Shown here piece by piece: positions 38,063 through 39,392 of a DNA stretch of 39,392 nt; the stretch's first letter is position 1; the number at the start of each line of letters is the position of its first letter. The notes beneath the pieces are model-generated. The model was not told the DNA's origin and did not search any database. It saw only the letters and a list, made by a program, of their open reading frames with translations. A program made the position numbers and the translations under genes. Source of the DNA: a virus; the IMG/VR virus record IMGVR_UViG_3300023278_002863, positions 10,953 to 50,344 of that record; one strand, written 5' to 3'.

Positions 38063-39392
38063 ATGCAAGAGTACTCACCAAATAAGCCTATTGGGTTCAT
38101 GGACACGGACACTGAACTCACTTTAGTAGAAGTGACAAATTACAAATATGCTTTAAATATTCGTAATGGCTATGGTAGTATTATAGGTACAGTAACTCCT
38201 GTAAAAGGGAATGAATTGGTTTCATACCCCCTTCCTGCTGGGAACAACACATGCATTGGAACTGCGGAAGATGACAGAAATAAGAAGGTTATATACTTTG
38301 TGTACAACGATGCTGATGACCATCTTATCCTTAGCTTTGACCCTGCTACCAATACCATAGAAAGGCTTGCCCAGGGCAGTGTGTTTAATTTTAAAAAAGA
38401 GTGGAAGGTAAACCATGCAGTGCTAATAGATAGCAAATTGCTGTACTGGACAGATGCATATACTGAGGGTGAGAGTATAGAGGGAAATCCACCAAGGAAA
38501 ATAAATATAGAAAAATCTAACGTTACTGCAAGGAGCCTGGAATATGAAGTACATACGGATGATGCTTTAACTTTTCTTGATACAGTACCCCCTTCAGGGA
38601 TAACACTAAACTTCCGAGATGTAACGACCTCTGGGAGTCAACTTATTAACACAGCATCTTTGACGGCTTTCCAGGGTGACCCTGATGGATTCTTGGAGTT
38701 CGTGAAAGGAGTAATAGAATTCTTCTTTAGCAACTGGGTAGAAAGCGTGGAATTTTGTGAATGCAAATTAGTTATAAAGACTACCACGTTGAATGGTGAG
38801 ACTGTAGAATTTTACATGTCTTCAGCGGATCCCATAGAACAAGATGTATTAGTGGTTCCCATCGATCATTACCCGATAACTATAGCTGGTGGTAATATTA
38901 CGTATTTGTTGGAGGAACAACATATCAGCCTGATCAAAAAACCGCCAATATGTGGGCCTACTGCAACTTATTACCAAGAAATAACGTTTTCAAAAAATTT
39001 AGTAACTCGTGATATATTTCAATTTAGAATAAGGTATTGGTATGATGATTACGAAAAATCTGCATGGAGTGCTATATCTTTATTGGCTATGCCCTTGGAT
39101 AATTTTGGAGTTTTCATAGAAAGCTTAAATGCAATAAGAATAGATTTATCAGAAGATATATTAGCAGAAACATCGTGGAGGAATATATTAAGAAAAGTTG
39201 AGTTAGCAGTAAGGATAGGCAATAATGGCAATTTTCGAACAGTAGAAGAAATCGAAATTTGTGATATTGGCATAAAACAAAATTTATTTTCTTTTTTTAA
39301 CGATCAAACATATCCTATTGTATCCAGTGATGATATAGTTATTAATCAAGAACTTCAAACTATTAAAAATTTTGACAATGTCCCTCAATTGT
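38063..39392 (+). CDS. tail (muzzle-like) protein, N-terminal part, cut by window end
   Basis: Open for 443 codons to the window edge without a stop. MQEYSPNKPIGFMDTDTELT, NIRNGYGSIIGTVTPVKGNE and the FRIRYWYDDYEKSAWSAISL motif resemble the N-terminal part of the very large tail proteins ('muzzle' or tail-nozzle components) of crAss-like phages. The real length cannot be read here. Confidence 0.65.
   Translation, partial: MQEYSPNKPIGFMDTDTELTLVEVTNYKYALNIRNGYGSIIGTVTPVKGNELVSYPLPAGNNTCIGTAEDDRNKKVIYFVYNDADDHLILSFDPATNTIERLAQGSVFNFKKEWKVNHAVLIDSKLLYWTDAYTEGESIEGNPPRKINIEKSNVTARSLEYEVHTDDALTFLDTVPPSGITLNFRDVTTSGSQLINTASLTAFQGDPDGFLEFVKGVIEFFFSNWVESVEFCECKLVIKTTTLNGETVEFYMSSADPIEQDVLVVPIDHYPITIAGGNITYLLEEQHISLIKKPPICGPTATYYQEITFSKNLVTRDIFQFRIRYWYDDYEKSAWSAISLLAMPLDNFGVFIESLNAIRIDLSEDILAETSWRNILRKVELAVRIGNNGNFRTVEEIEICDIGIKQNLFSFFNDQTYPIVSSDDIVINQELQTIKNFDNVPQL

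Noticed and set aside
1-39392. Stop-codon reassignment as in some crAss-like phages
   Set aside because: TAA, TAG and TGA all end genes at tight overlaps with following starts, so the standard bacterial code fits.
1-39392. CRISPR array, insertion sequence or integrase
   Set aside because: No regularly spaced repeats, no transposase or integrase motifs and no terminal inverted repeats were seen.

Overview
The window looks like part of the genome of a tailed bacteriophage of the crAss-like (Crassvirales) type, or a close relative, infecting a Bacteroidota host. The basis for this is: a packaging/capsid module in the order TerL, portal, scaffold-like, major capsid, head-fibre-like, ring/adaptor candidates, then the start of a very large tail ('muzzle'-like) protein; low GC; almost no Shine-Dalgarno sequences but AT-rich leaders; Bacteroidota-type promoters (-7 box TAnnTTTG); and signal peptides of Bacteroidota style. 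TAA, TAG and TGA all serve as stops, so no stop reassignment is evident. The taxonomic call is inference from protein patterns, not a database search.

Layout. (1) 1-683: the C-terminal half of a PAPS-reductase-like protein on the + strand, with its N-terminus missing. (2) 680-15698: a dense leftward block of about 35 small genes, mostly unknown. Recognisable members are a PP-loop/PAPS-reductase-family protein, a Gp88-family protein, three exported proteins, three tandem paralogues of an 'EFMG...SWDxLMPV' family, and a tandem pair of another family. Intercistronic spaces carry repeated leader sequences, hairpins (two with compensatory changes) and two tRNA-top-half-like minihelices that each begin at the UAG stop of the gene before them. 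(3) 15699-16667: a non-coding divergent region with the leftward promoter, three 10-bp-phased repeats and several inverted repeats. (4) 16668-20086: a rightward block with a C5 cytosine methyltransferase, a 3'-5' exoribonuclease-like protein that seems to lack catalytic residues, a NinB-like protein, a winged-helix-like protein and tiny ORFs, closed by a terminator. (5) 20223-24317: a chaperonin cassette with four small genes, a complete GroEL-type chaperonin, a GroES-type co-chaperonin and a second, tandem two-domain GroES (Cpn20-like), closed by a terminator. (6) 24334-39392: packaging and virion genes, running off the right end.

How it fits together: the leftward block is probably the host-takeover (early) set and the rightward block the late set. 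The chaperonin cassette lies directly before the packaging and capsid genes, so its likely clients are the capsid, portal or tail proteins. The most unusual content is the two-part GroES set with its own GroEL, the UAG-anchored tRNA-like minihelices, and the covarying hairpin and leader families that punctuate the leftward block.
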